34,139 nucleotides of DNA from Streptomyces bobili (lineage in GTDB: Bacteria > Actinomycetota > Actinomycetes > Streptomycetales > Streptomycetaceae): the NCBI RefSeq assembly GCF_002154575.1, contig NZ_MUBA01000223.1, positions 1 through 34,139 on the forward strand, in the 5' to 3' direction. Every line of letters begins with the position of its first letter. The stretch's first letter is position 1. Both the position numbers and the translations under genes were made by a program. The notes under the pieces were generated by a model. It had not been told where the DNA came from and did no database searches. It saw only the letters and a list, made by a program, of their open reading frames with translations. Of the stretch, positions 15,345-24,596 are shown in pieces.

Positions 15345-18300
15345 TCACCGCTGGAGCTGCTTGAGCAGCCTGCGAGTGCTTGGAGAGGGTGACGCATCGA
15401 TCCGGGCCAACGCTTCCTCACAGCCCACATACGCCGTGCGGACGCCATCGTCATCGCCCAGCGCGTTCGCCGCGCGCATCCGTACCCGCCACACCACTTC
15501 GCGGAGCGGGTCGACGGCGGTCACCTGGTCGCACAGGCGGATGGCGTCGCCGTACTGATGCAGGTGCAGCGCGAGTTCGGCCGCTGACGAGAGCGCCTCG
15601 ACGGCCTGCTGGGACAGCACGCGTCGACGCTGCTCCGCCCACTCCGAGACACGGTCCGGCAGGTAGTCACCCTCGTGACGGGTGAGGACCTCCTCGATCG
15701 CCGACAACTTGGCCCGCCCGGCCAGCCGGTGTGCCTGGGCGAGGTCGGCCTCGAAGCGCAGCGACTGGCACCCTCGTGCCACCTCTTCGGCGACAGCCAA
15801 CCTGTTCTGTTCGACGATGAGGCGGAATTGCCGCGGCAGCGCCAGATTCAGCTGATGGACGGCCTGGCGCAGGTAGGCGCGGGTCGATCGGTCGTCGCGT
15901 TCGAACAACGCCCCCAACACCTCTCGGCGGTCGGCGGCGCGACCGGGCCGGCTGCTCAGGTAGGAGACCAGTTCCAGGCTCTTGGTGATGCGCAGGCGGG
16001 CCTCGGCGCCGTCGACGAGAAGAGCGTGGCGTCCGAACTCCGTGACCGTCACCGCCGGCATCCGCTCCGTGACCTGGATGTTCGCGCCCTGCGCGGCGAG
16101 AGCCCGGCCGATCGTGTGCCACGGGGTGTCCGTCTCGGCCTCGGCGTCGATACGGCGCGACGCGACGGCGGGGAACTCGGTGAGGATCTGAAGCAGTACA
16201 TGGCGCGAGTCCTGACGGCCCGATACCTCAAGGGCCAGGTCGGCGGCGCGGTCGGCCTCGTCCTCGTGACCGGCGCGCCATTCCGCCTCCGCCAGGAGCA
16301 CCGCGACGATGGGCAGTTCCTGGAAGAGGCCGCCGGCCTTCAGGAGCGTCACGGCTTCACGCAGACAGTCGAGTGCGTCGGCATCCGAGCCTCCGCGCAA
16401 CAAGAGCCATCCTCGCCATGCACGCGCTTTCGCCAAGGGGTGCTGCGCGCGCTCGATGAGCGGGTCGCTCTCCAACTCGTCAAGTATCGCCAGGGACTCG
16501 GCGGCGTCACGGTGGTCACGGATTCTGAGCCTGACGAGCCCCTCGGTGAAACCGAGGTACCAGGCGTGTGCCCCGGCGTCGAGGGCCAGCTTGCGGCCTT
16601 CCTCGATGGTTGCGATCGCTTCGGCGGGGAGCCCGGCGTCCAACAGGAGTTCTGGTACGACCGCGTGCAGGCTCAGGGGGTTGGGGGCCGAGTCGCGGGC
16701 TCGTTCGTACAACTCCAGGGCTCGCCGGGTGTGGCCTTGCGCGCGAAGCGCCCCGATCTGCCACGGAGTGGCCAGCGAGGTGCCCCAGTGTGACTCCAGG
16801 GAGACGTCGAGGTCGGTCAGGTGGCCGAACCAGTACTTCGCGAACAGCACCGCTGCGTCGAACGGCCCGCCTGTCAGCTCCGGTGGCGTGTCCGTGCGGT
16901 ACGCGGGATAGATCGTCCCGAGCGTGTAGCGCACCGCGGCGACCTCTGTGCCGGGGTCGGCCAGCCGCAGGAGTTCGTCCACATCGTCCAGGCGGCCGCA
17001 CTGGGCGTAGCAGTAGATCATCAGCGCCGCCGCCCGCTCGGATGCCCGGGCGACCTCGTCGCGGACGCCGGAGCCGAGGAGTGCGTCGGCGATGGCCACT
17101 CCCCCTCGGTAGTCGTCACGGGCCCAGGCGAGCATGAGTCGTGCCGTGGTCAGTTCCCGAGGCTCGTCGTCTGCCGTGCCGAATGCCTCCAGCCAGCGTT
17201 CGGCCACGGGCAGATCCCATCGCTCGATCACACGTCGGACGACGCGTGCCCCGCAGGCGCGTGCCGCGGCGACGTCACCGGCCTGCAGCAGTACCTCGGT
17301 GGCCTCCTCGTCGTGGCCTTCGCCGGCCAGTAGCGTGCCGTGGGCCCGGCGGATCCGGCGCAGTTCCTCCTCGTCGCGACGGCTGAGCTGCTCCACCAGG
17401 AACTCTCGTAGTCGCGGATGGCAGCGCATCATGCGCCCGTCCGGTGACCAGACGGCGGGCAGGCGGACCGACCTCAGCGACTGCATCCGCCGCGCGGGAC
17501 TGTCCAGCCCGAGTGCCCTGGCACGTTCGGAGGTCACCGCGTCGAGGACGGAGGTCGTCACGAGGAAGTCCCGGTCTGCGCGGGGCAGTTCCGCGAGGAT
17601 TCGGGAGGCGATGTAGCCGTGCAGCGGGTCGGCCTCGCCTCCGACGATCGCGGTGTGCTCCTCGGAGCGCCAGGCTTCGAACAGCACACCGGTGACCCAG
17701 CCGCCCGTCGCGGACACCGCCTCGGCCGCGTCGATCGTGGTGTTGTCGTTGAGCCTCAGCGCGTCGGCCGCCTCCTCGACGGTGAAGGCGAGGTCTTCCT
17801 CCCGGAGCGAGGCCACCGAGGTCGGGTCGAGTTCCCGGTGAATCGCCGCCGGGATGTCACGTCGGCTGAGCAGGACCGCGCGCGCCGTTCGCGGCAGGTA
17901 GTGCAGGAACGCGCCGAGCGCCTCCCATCCGTCTCCCGACACTCCGAGGCGTTCCAGGTTGTCGAGGACGAGCACCAGTCGGTGCCCTTTCAGGGACTCG
18001 GCGAGCAGCCCGGCGGACTCGGTATGCGGGATGCCCGCGCGCAGTGCGCGGGTCGCCACCTGGTGGGCGGCCGGCACGTGCCGTGCCAGTGTGTCTTCGA
18101 GGTAGGCGAGCAGGCGTCCCGGCCGCGTGTCGGTCGCGTCGACCGACAGCCACGCCACGGGGTGGGGCAGGTGCGCCGTCGCCTGACTGATGGCGATGGT
18201 CTTGCCCGCCCCCGCCGTCGCCAGTACGAGCACCACTTGCCGTCGCTCGATGAGCATGCCGAGGGCTCGCTCGATCCTCGGCCGCGGGACCATGCGTTCT

Positions 18301-18374
18301 GGTGCGTCCGGAACCGAGACCTTGTGCTGGATGAGACCTACGGCGTCCGGCACCGTCTGTCGGGGGTCGTCCAT
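15345..18374 (-). CDS. MalT-like ATPase with BTAD output (AfsR/SARP-like regulator)
   Basis: Protein of 1,009 residues from ATG 18374 (SD GAGGTGG); ATG 18428 would add 18 residues. N-terminal STAND-type ATPase: P-loop TAGAGKT at 53-59, Walker B LVLVLDNLERL, then a winged-helix and arm resembling MalT. A long central region of helical TPR-like repeats follows. The C-terminal 250 residues hold an OmpR-like winged helix (RLRITKSLELVSYLSSRPGR, STRAYLRQAVHQLNLALP) and a BTAD (HEGDYLPDRVSEWAEQRRRV, DAIRLCDQVTAVDPLREVVW). No LuxR HTH ends the protein, so DNA binding must use the OmpR-like wing. It is probably an activator of the operon upstream, with an unknown ligand. Confidence 0.88.
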   Translation of the reverse strand: MDDPRQTVPDAVGLIQHKVSVPDAPERMVPRPRIERALGMLIERRQVVLVLATAGAGKTIAISQATAHLPHPVAWLSVDATDTRPGRLLAYLEDTLARHVPAAHQVATRALRAGIPHTESAGLLAESLKGHRLVLVLDNLERLGVSGDGWEALGAFLHYLPRTARAVLLSRRDIPAAIHRELDPTSVASLREEDLAFTVEEAADALRLNDNTTIDAAEAVSATGGWVTGVLFEAWRSEEHTAIVGGEADPLHGYIASRILAELPRADRDFLVTTSVLDAVTSERARALGLDSPARRMQSLRSVRLPAVWSPDGRMMRCHPRLREFLVEQLSRRDEEELRRIRRAHGTLLAGEGHDEEATEVLLQAGDVAAARACGARVVRRVIERWDLPVAERWLEAFGTADDEPRELTTARLMLAWARDDYRGGVAIADALLGSGVRDEVARASERAAALMIYCYAQCGRLDDVDELLRLADPGTEVAAVRYTLGTIYPAYRTDTPPELTGGPFDAAVLFAKYWFGHLTDLDVSLESHWGTSLATPWQIGALRAQGHTRRALELYERARDSAPNPLSLHAVVPELLLDAGLPAEAIATIEEGRKLALDAGAHAWYLGFTEGLVRLRIRDHRDAAESLAILDELESDPLIERAQHPLAKARAWRGWLLLRGGSDADALDCLREAVTLLKAGGLFQELPIVAVLLAEAEWRAGHEDEADRAADLALEVSGRQDSRHVLLQILTEFPAVASRRIDAEAETDTPWHTIGRALAAQGANIQVTERMPAVTVTEFGRHALLVDGAEARLRITKSLELVSYLSSRPGRAADRREVLGALFERDDRSTRAYLRQAVHQLNLALPRQFRLIVEQNRLAVAEEVARGCQSLRFEADLAQAHRLAGRAKLSAIEEVLTRHEGDYLPDRVSEWAEQRRRVLSQQAVEALSSAAELALHLHQYGDAIRLCDQVTAVDPLREVVWRVRMRAANALGDDDGVRTAYVGCEEALARIDASPSPSTRRLLKQLQR

Positions 18375-18468
18375 GGCCACCTCACCGCTGGAGGGCTTGC
18401 CAGGGCTTGGCCGCGTCAAGGCCCTCATCAGCGGTGCAGTCTAACCAGGGACGTGACGAGGCCGCTGG

Positions 18469-19194
18469 TCACAAGCCGACCTTTCCGGTCGCCCAGTACG
18501 GCTGCGTGTGGATGACGGACCGGTGCAGGCCATACCGGTCGCGGACCAGGTCGCGGGCGCGCTGGATGGTCTGCCCGTGCCCGGACAGGTAGGCGCGGGT
18601 GATCTCCCCGGGCGGAGCGTCGCCCAGCCAGGACAACACCGTCTCCCCCGGCTGCTCGGTCTGCGCGACGACGTCCACGCCGGGCAGGAGGTACCGCACC
18701 AGCGATACGTCCTGGAGGGGCACTTCGACCACGCCGCACACCCGGGCCTGGTCGCCCAGCCAGCGGATCATCGAGTGCCACAATCCCACCGTGGTGCCGT
18801 CGCCGCACACGAACACAGTTCCTGGCTCGGCACGTGCCCTGAAGCTCCGAGTCGCCTCCAGCCCCATGGCGCTGACCAGGTCGCCGACCCCGAGATCGTC
18901 CAGCCACGCATCGCCCGGCGAAGGGGGGCCCGCTACTGCGACGCTGTGCCGGTAGAACAGAATGGACATCCGCCCCGCCATCGCGTCGAACGCGTCCGGG
19001 GTGTAACGCCGGAACTCGGTCGGCGAGACCAGGAACGTGGTCACTTGGCACGGCGCCCATTCGTGCCCCTGCAAATCTTCGCCGATGAGGTGCACCCGCC
19101 GGAACGACGGCGACAAATCCTCTATGTCGATCACCGCGCACGGTCTACCACGAGTCTCGATCATCCGGGCGAGGGGCGCGGGCAGTCTGGGCAT
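18469..19194 (-). CDS. Siderophore-interacting-type flavin reductase
   Basis: Protein of 241 residues. FAD-binding barrel first (PSFRRVHLIGEDL, the loop FRRYTPDAFD in place of the usual RxYTxR), then a SIP-type NAD(P)H domain (VFVCGDGTTVGLWHSMIRWL, VSLVRYLLPGVDVV, AYLSGHGQTIQRARDLVRD) and the family ending HTQPYWATGKVG. Family members use NADPH to reduce ferric siderophores. The missing Arg in the flavin motif is unusual. The gene follows the luciferase-like gene after 3 bases, with its SD in the end of that gene, so here it may instead supply reduced flavin to the monooxygenase. No siderophore genes are nearby. Confidence 0.85.
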   Translation of the reverse strand: MPRLPAPLARMIETRGRPCAVIDIEDLSPSFRRVHLIGEDLQGHEWAPCQVTTFLVSPTEFRRYTPDAFDAMAGRMSILFYRHSVAVAGPPSPGDAWLDDLGVGDLVSAMGLEATRSFRARAEPGTVFVCGDGTTVGLWHSMIRWLGDQARVCGVVEVPLQDVSLVRYLLPGVDVVAQTEQPGETVLSWLGDAPPGEITRAYLSGHGQTIQRARDLVRDRYGLHRSVIHTQPYWATGKVGL

Positions 19195-19197
19195 CGG

Positions 19198-20463
19198 TCA
19201 TTCCTTGTCGGTGAAGGTGGAGGAGACGGTGTCGCGGAAAGCCGGCATGATCTGCTCGGCATAGGTCTTCAGTTGCTCGCGTTGGATGTCCGGTGCATGC
19301 TCACCGGGCAGCGCCTGTGCCCAGAACTCCCAGACGAACCAGTCCAGTTGGCCGCCGCCGTAGACCGCGTAGATCTCCTTCATCTGGTCCTGGACCTGGT
19401 CCGCGGTGCCGCACAGGAGCAGTCCCGACTCGTACATGCGGCGGGTCAGCGCCCGTGCGTCGTCCAGGTGCAGCCTGCGGTGGGGATCGTCGGACGCAGT
19501 GCGCAGTCCCTCGTTGAGGCCGAACGCCTGGAATACGGTCTGGAACCAGTAGCCCGAGGTCTGGACAGCGAGGTCGAACGCCTCGTTGAACGTGTCGCCG
19601 AGGAAGACCTTCGCGACGACGCCCGTGCCCTCGCCGAGCCGCAGGTCGCGGCCGTGCGCGCGGGCGGTGTCGCGGTACAGCTCGGCGATCGAGCGCACCT
19701 TCTCCCGGCTGCCGGCGGTGAGCAGCAGGGTGCGTTGGTGGCGGGCGGCGTCGATGACGGTCCGCGGGGTGGCACTGGTGGGAATGAAGACCGTGGGCTT
19801 GTGCAGGGGCTTGGGCACGACTCCGATCCGGCGCACGGTGCCGCCGGCGTCGACCTCGTCCGGGCCGCCGTAGGTGCGGGTCCAGTCGGCGAGCGGCCAG
19901 TTGTGGATGCCGCCGGCCGGGTAGGGCACCTGGTGGTGCTTTCCCTGGTGCTGGAAGGAGTCCTCGGTCCAGGCCTGCTCCACGATGGAGAGGTACTCGT
20001 CGAAGATCTCCCGGTTGCGGGCGTCGGAACCGGGGTGGTGGGAGACGATGGCATCGTCCTGGGCGAGGGTCTGCATCCAGCGGGTCTGGTGGCCGCGGGC
20101 GAAGGCGACGCCGAGCCGGCCGGGGAACATGTGGGTGAACAGGGCGAGGTCCTCGGCGACGCGCACGGGGTTATGGGCGGGGAGGACGATGGACATGGGA
20201 GTGAACATGATCTGCCGGGTCTGCGCCGCGAGCTTCGCGTAGAGCAGCAGGCTGTTGGGCATGTTCTCGCCGCCCTCGGTCTGGAAGTGGTTCTCCGTGC
20301 TGCCGAAGCCGTCGAAGCCGAACGCGTCGGCCCAGCGGGCGATGTCCTCGTAGTTGCGCAGCATGGCCTGGTAGGCGTGCACGTCCCGGCCGATCGGGCG
20401 CCCGGAGTGCCGCTCCGAGGGGGTCACGGGGATGGCGCTGCTGCACCAGACCAGTGTTTTCAC
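19198..20463 (-). CDS. Luciferase-like flavin-dependent monooxygenase
   Basis: Protein of 421 residues from GTG 20463, which overlaps the HxlR stop (GTGA). It has the luciferase-like TIM-barrel pattern: YEDIARWADAFGFDGFGSTE, NHFQTEGG, QTRQIMFTPMSIVLPAHNPV, RVAEDLALFTHMFPGRLGVA, FARGHQTRWM. Partners of this group use FMNH2 made by a separate reductase, and the next gene encodes one. The long insert around 160-230 with YGGPDEVDAGG is typical of the large class of these enzymes. Substrate unknown; the HxlR regulator and MFS exporter around it suggest a xenobiotic or antibiotic-like compound. Confidence 0.9.
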   Translation of the reverse strand: MKTLVWCSSAIPVTPSERHSGRPIGRDVHAYQAMLRNYEDIARWADAFGFDGFGSTENHFQTEGGENMPNSLLLYAKLAAQTRQIMFTPMSIVLPAHNPVRVAEDLALFTHMFPGRLGVAFARGHQTRWMQTLAQDDAIVSHHPGSDARNREIFDEYLSIVEQAWTEDSFQHQGKHHQVPYPAGGIHNWPLADWTRTYGGPDEVDAGGTVRRIGVVPKPLHKPTVFIPTSATPRTVIDAARHQRTLLLTAGSREKVRSIAELYRDTARAHGRDLRLGEGTGVVAKVFLGDTFNEAFDLAVQTSGYWFQTVFQAFGLNEGLRTASDDPHRRLHLDDARALTRRMYESGLLLCGTADQVQDQMKEIYAVYGGGQLDWFVWEFWAQALPGEHAPDIQREQLKTYAEQIMPAFRDTVSSTFTDKE

Positions 20464-20882
20464 GGTGTCTCCTCGGGGTGGGCGCCGTGACCGCCCCAGA
20501 ACGCTCCCGATGTGGGCGAGCCGCTCGCCGGGAGGTGTTCCTCCGCCCACACGAGGAGGGCGGCCAGGGGGATCAGGAAGGCGTTTCCGTGAGGCGTGAG
20601 GGCGTAGAGGGTGCGGGTCGGTGGTCCGGGCCGGACGGTGCGGTTGACGAGATCGACCGTGGTCAGTTCCTGGAGGCGGTCGACGAGCATGCTGTCGCTG
20701 ATGCCGGGGACCCGCTCGCGCACCTGGGTGAAGCCGATCGGGCCCTTGGCCAGGGCAGCCAGGATCAGGCCGGTCCAGCCTCCGCCCAGCAGGGCGAAGG
20801 CCCGGGCGAGGGCCGGGACGGGCCCGGCAGGCTGCTGCGGTTCGGGCCGGTGTGCGGGCTGAGAACGCTGTGGGGTGGTCAT
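20460..20882 (-). CDS. HxlR-family winged-helix regulator
   Basis: Protein of 140 residues from ATG 20882 (SD GGAGCGG). HxlR core: ALLGGGWTGLILAAL, KGPIGFTQVRERVPGISDSM, LVDRLQELTTVDLVNRTV and the wing TRTLYALTPHG. HxlR proteins sense electrophiles or aldehydes and usually control a neighbouring oxidoreductase. Some rely on an N-terminal cysteine, which I do not see, so the sensing mode must differ. First gene of the HxlR - monooxygenase - reductase operon; autoregulation is likely. Confidence 0.9.
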   Translation of the reverse strand: MTTPQRSQPAHRPEPQQPAGPVPALARAFALLGGGWTGLILAALAKGPIGFTQVRERVPGISDSMLVDRLQELTTVDLVNRTVRPGPPTRTLYALTPHGNAFLIPLAALLVWAEEHLPASGSPTSGAFWGGHGAHPEETP

Positions 20883-21034
20883 GGTGTGTCCGCTCCGGTA
20901 CGGCGGAGGCGTCGTGGTCCGGCGCCGCCGCCGTACGTCGTCGTCGTGGCCGGGTCGGGAGTCGGCCCGTGTTCGCCGGGCCGCGCCCTTGCCGGCGTCG
21001 GCCCCCATGGACGAGGGCACCGCTCTTCGTGAGG

Positions 21035-22564
21035 TCAGCCCATGTGGACGGGCGCGGCGCCTTCGGCGTGCTGCTGCTTGCCCGCGTTGACGGCCAGGCC
21101 CGCGACCACCAGGCCCGCCAGGAACATGGCTCCCGAAGCGACGAAGGCCATGGTGTAGCCGTGCGTCAGCGCATCGCCCGCCTTCGACACCAGACCGAAG
21201 TCCTTGGTGGCCAGGCCCCGGTAGAGGCTGGAGGCCGCCTCAGGGAGCTTGTCGTCGGCCGCCGAGGTGGAGATCGTCGACAGGACCGCGAGACCGAGCG
21301 CGCCGCCGATCTGCTGGGCGGTGTTCAGCAACGCCGAGGCGACGCCCGTGTCCAAGTGGTCCACGCCGCTCACCGACGTCACCGTCATCGGGACGAAGGC
21401 CATCCCCAGGCCCAGGGCGGTGACGAACATCGCGGGCATCAGGTGCGCGACGTACGAGGAGTCGGGCTCCAGGGTGGCGAACCAGAACATGCCCCCTGCC
21501 GCGCCCATCAGGCCGGGGCCTGCGATCAGCCGCGGTGCGACGTGGGTGACCAGCTTGGAGCTGATGCCCGCGGCGGCCGCCATGCCGACGCTGAAAGGCA
21601 GATAGGCGAAGCCGGTCTTGACCGCGCTGTAGCCGAGGATCAGCTGCATGTAGAGAGTCAGGAAGTAGAAGGTGGCGAACATGCCCGCGCCGATGAACAG
21701 CATCGTGGCGTAACTGCCGGAGCGCGTACGGTCCTTGAACAGGCGCAGCGGCATCATCGGGTCCGCCACGCGCGCCTGGAGGAACAGGAACGCGACGAGC
21801 AGCACCGCCGCTGTGGCGAAGGAGACCAGGGTGAGGCTGTTGGTCCAGCCGTGTTCGCCGCCGCGGGTGATGCCGTAGACCAGGGCTATCAGACCGCCGG
21901 TGCCGGTGATCGCGCCGGGGATGTCCAGGCGGCCGGGGTGGCGTTCGGCTTCGACCAGGGTCTTGGTGCCGGCGAGGACGGCGAGGCCGATCGGGATGTT
22001 GACGAAGAACACCCAGCGCCAGTCGAGTCCGTCGGTGAGGATGCCGCCGAGCAGCAGGCCGACGGTGGCGCCGACACCTGCCATCGCGGCGTACACGCCC
22101 ATCGCCGTGTTGCGTGGCTTGCCCGCGGGGAAGGTGGTGGTGATCAGGGCCAGTGCGCTGGGCGCGGCGATCGCGGCGCCGATGCCCTGCAGGACGCGGG
22201 CGCCGATGAGCAGACCTTCGTTCGGGGCCAGGCCTCCCAGCAGGGAGGCGAGGGTGAAGACGATGATGCCGACCTGGAACATACGGCGTCGGCCGAAGAG
22301 GTCGCCTGCCTTCCCGCCGAGCAGCAGCAGACCGCCGAAGGCGAGCGCGTAGGCGTTGACGATCCAGGCCAGGTTCGCGTCGGACACGTCCAGGTCGGTC
22401 TGGATGCTGGGCAGTGCGATGTTGGTGATGGTGTTGTCGAGGACGACCATCAGCTGGGCCGCGGCGATCACGAAGAGCGCCAGGCCGAGGTGCCGGCCGC
22501 CGGGGGAGGCCCCGGACGTGTCGGTACCCGGCTGCGCGGGGGTGGTGGTGCTGTCGGCAGACAA
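21035..22564 (-). CDS. MFS drug exporter, EmrB/QacA (DHA2) type
   Basis: Protein of 509 residues from TTG 22564, chosen because GGAG lies 6 bases upstream and because a longer frame (to 22675) would run across the promoter palindrome. Motifs: D1 region AQLMVVLDNTITNIALPSIQ, motif A GGKAGDLFGRRRMF, motif C GATVGLLLGGIL, and about 14 hydrophobic segments. Family role: proton-driven efflux of hydrophobic drugs across the cytoplasmic membrane. It lies 152 bp before the HxlR gene on the same strand, so it may share its control. Confidence 0.9.
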   Translation of the reverse strand: MSADSTTTPAQPGTDTSGASPGGRHLGLALFVIAAAQLMVVLDNTITNIALPSIQTDLDVSDANLAWIVNAYALAFGGLLLLGGKAGDLFGRRRMFQVGIIVFTLASLLGGLAPNEGLLIGARVLQGIGAAIAAPSALALITTTFPAGKPRNTAMGVYAAMAGVGATVGLLLGGILTDGLDWRWVFFVNIPIGLAVLAGTKTLVEAERHPGRLDIPGAITGTGGLIALVYGITRGGEHGWTNSLTLVSFATAAVLLVAFLFLQARVADPMMPLRLFKDRTRSGSYATMLFIGAGMFATFYFLTLYMQLILGYSAVKTGFAYLPFSVGMAAAAGISSKLVTHVAPRLIAGPGLMGAAGGMFWFATLEPDSSYVAHLMPAMFVTALGLGMAFVPMTVTSVSGVDHLDTGVASALLNTAQQIGGALGLAVLSTISTSAADDKLPEAASSLYRGLATKDFGLVSKAGDALTHGYTMAFVASGAMFLAGLVVAGLAVNAGKQQHAEGAAPVHMG

Positions 22565-22627
22565 GGGGAGCTCCAAGGGACGACGGGGGGAGGCGGAAAA
22601 TGGATTCACCCGGACAAGGAACAAACC

Positions 22628-22643
22628 TGGATTGTCAAATCCA
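22628..22643 (-). promoter_or_regulatory. Palindrome over the MFS promoter
   Basis: On the minus strand TGGATT-TGAC-AATCCA, a perfect 6-bp inverted repeat with a 4-nt spacer, containing the -35-like TTGACA. It lies 64 bp before the TTG start of the MFS gene. A repressor bound here would block the promoter. No good -10 is seen at 17 nt. Confidence 0.5.
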
Positions 22644-22926
22644 ATTCCGGCGGGACTGGTGTACGGCCCTGACATCGGGACGGGACACTAACACCCGGCT
22701 GCAACTGATATAGCACTGCGAGGACCGGTTGCGATGTGATTGTTTTCAGGCTTGACGAGCAGGCCAACATGTGAGCAAAACAGCTGAGGAAAGACATACT
22801 CCGTGCACATAAACCTGACCGGATTGCCAAACGCGAAATACTTCCGGGAACGCACGACCGGCGGCCGGACGGGCAACTCCGTGCCAGGTGGGAGCACCGA
22901 GCCACGAGGGCAGGGCGGCCTTCAGG
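22644..22926. other. Intergenic, A/T-richer, no gene seen
   Basis: Clearly lower in GC than the surroundings, with no supported coding frame on either strand. It separates the MFS promoter from the FAD monooxygenase remnant and probably holds promoter elements. Confidence 0.35.
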
Positions 22927-22989
22927 TCACGCTTGGCCGGAGGGTTCCGGCGGACATGGCCGTCCGGGCGGCTGGAACGCGCCGACGCC

Positions 22990-23334
22990 CTCACCGGTGA
23001 GGGCGTCGGCACCCGGACCACGTCGAACGATCGGCCCATGGGCGGCCTGCGGCGACGAACGCCAGGTTCGGGCGGTGACGCCGGGCCGGCCGTCGTCACC
23101 GAACGGCACCAGCCTGGCGAAGTGCCAATCGGCGCCGGCGGCGATGACACGCTGCTGCGCGTCGTCGAGTGGACCGCGCAGGTCGAGCACCTCGCTGTAC
23201 AGGCTGTGGGCTGAGAGCCCTGACCTGGACGCGGCGCTCGGACAGCCTACGGCGCCACCACAGCGGCGGCGCGAGTCCGGCAGCAAGCGTCCGGTCGGAC
23301 CACTGCCGACGACCACGGCCTCCGTCGCCTCCAT
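22990..23334 (-). pseudogene. FAD-dependent monooxygenase remnant
   Basis: ATG 23334 has SD AGGAG nearby and starts MEATEAVVVGSGPTG, the dinucleotide-binding strand of class A flavin monooxygenases. The expected GL(x)LAGEL helix is replaced and the frame then jumps to SAHSLYSEVLDLRGPLDDAQ and HFARLVPFGDD, a stretch that in intact enzymes lies about 30-40 residues further on. No C-terminal GD motif follows. An internal deletion and loss of the 3' part make it non-functional. Confidence 0.55.
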
Positions 23335-23665
23335 GACTTTTCTCCTGACGCCCTGATGTGTTCGTGCTTTGTTCCGGTGAAGAATTCGGGATGTCCCCGA
23401 ACGCATTCGCCATGGCTTCGCGTATCCGTCCCAGGGAAGGGCCGGCCGTCGGGCATTCGGCACCCTGCCGACCCTGAAACAGCGGTCGAGTGAGACGGCC
23501 GGGAATTCTTCGTTCCCGACATCGACAGATAGTGCCAGCGGGGTGTTAGCAATGGAGAAACCAAGCGCAGGGCGCCATCCCGGCGGGGCGGGTCGCCGGT
23601 TCGTCGTGGAGCGCGGAGGCCGCCCGGGCGAGAGAGCCGATCGTGCTGAGTGCAGCAGCGGGAGG
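23335..23665. other. Intergenic, no gene seen
   Basis: Between the FAD monooxygenase start and the stop of the NmrA-like gene. It holds GAATTCGGG...CCCGAACGC-like short inverted repeats near 23385-23405 but no supported gene. Confidence 0.35.
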
Positions 23666-24502
23666 TCAGGTGTTCCAGACGCCCTCCCGGGCCGCAGTGT
23701 CGGCGTACTCGGAGAAGTCCCGGGGAGACCGGCCGAGCGCACGCTGAACGCCGTCGTCGAGCGAGTCGAGGCCGCCGGATCGGACGTGTTCGTACAGGCC
23801 GACCGACAGACGCACCCATTCCTCGGGCACGCCCTGCGCACGCTGCTCGGCCCCGTACGCCTCCGGGCTCAAGGCCACATAGCGGATGTCACGGTCCGCG
23901 GCCCGGGCGATCTCCGCGACCGCGTCCCCGAAGGTCATCAGCCGCGGCCCACTGAGTTCGTAGTCCCGCCCGGCGTGCCTGTCCTCGGTGAGGGCGGCGA
24001 CCGCCACCTCGGCGATGTCCTCGGCGTCGACGAAGGCCTCCTTGCCGTCCCCAGCCGGCAGCCGTACCTCGCCGCTCAGTACGGGTTCATGCAGGAAGTC
24101 CTCGCTGAAGTTCTGGAAGAACCACCGCGGCCGCAGCACGGTCCGCTCCAGGCCCGCATGCTCCAGCGTCCGCTCCGCGGCAAGGACTTGCTCGTAGTCC
24201 GGGCCCCCGCCCGCGGGCATGGACAGCAGCACTGCTCGCCGGGCCCCTGCCGCCGCAGCCTGCCGGGCGAATGCGGCGACAGTCTCCGTGGCCTGCGGGC
24301 TGCCGAGGTCGGGGACGACGAGGTACACGGCCCCCACCCCGAGCAGTGCCAGCTCCCAGGTGTTCCGATCGGTCCAGTCGAAGGACGGCGTACCGGAACG
24401 GGACGCCGCGCGGATCGTCGTGCCCCGCTCCTCCAACAGCCGCACAACTCGGCGGCCGGTCTTGCCCGTAGCCCCTGTCACCAGGATCGTCTCGTCGTTC
24501 AT
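23666..24502 (-). CDS. NmrA-like NAD(P)-binding protein
   Basis: Protein of 278 residues from ATG 24502. Rossmann loop ILVTGATGKTGRRVVRLLEE at 6-25, YLVVPDLGSPQATETVAAFA, AVLLSMPAGG and VLRPRWFFQNFSEDF match the NmrA/SDR atypical-5 group, with no YxxxK catalytic pair. Members either sense NADP(H) or act as quinone/ketone reductases. Divergent from the AraC gene, with 94 bp between the starts. Confidence 0.9.
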   Translation of the reverse strand: MNDETILVTGATGKTGRRVVRLLEERGTTIRAASRSGTPSFDWTDRNTWELALLGVGAVYLVVPDLGSPQATETVAAFARQAAAAGARRAVLLSMPAGGGPDYEQVLAAERTLEHAGLERTVLRPRWFFQNFSEDFLHEPVLSGEVRLPAGDGKEAFVDAEDIAEVAVAALTEDRHAGRDYELSGPRLMTFGDAVAEIARAADRDIRYVALSPEAYGAEQRAQGVPEEWVRLSVGLYEHVRSGGLDSLDDGVQRALGRSPRDFSEYADTAAREGVWNT

Positions 24503-24596
24503 GAATTCGACTGAACCAGCTACTGCCCGCCCCGACCATGCCGTGCCAACTCAAGTCCATACCCGTTCGTCTACGCTGACCGGCATGGAGGATCCC

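Noticed and set aside
18469..19194. Siderophore uptake locus
   Set aside because: No binding protein, permease or siderophore synthesis gene is adjacent; the operon partner is a flavin monooxygenase.
18508..22672. Long plus-strand open frames (660 and 606 codons) across the monooxygenase and MFS genes
   Set aside because: Antisense shadows caused by high GC at third positions; no motifs, and the minus-strand genes are certain.
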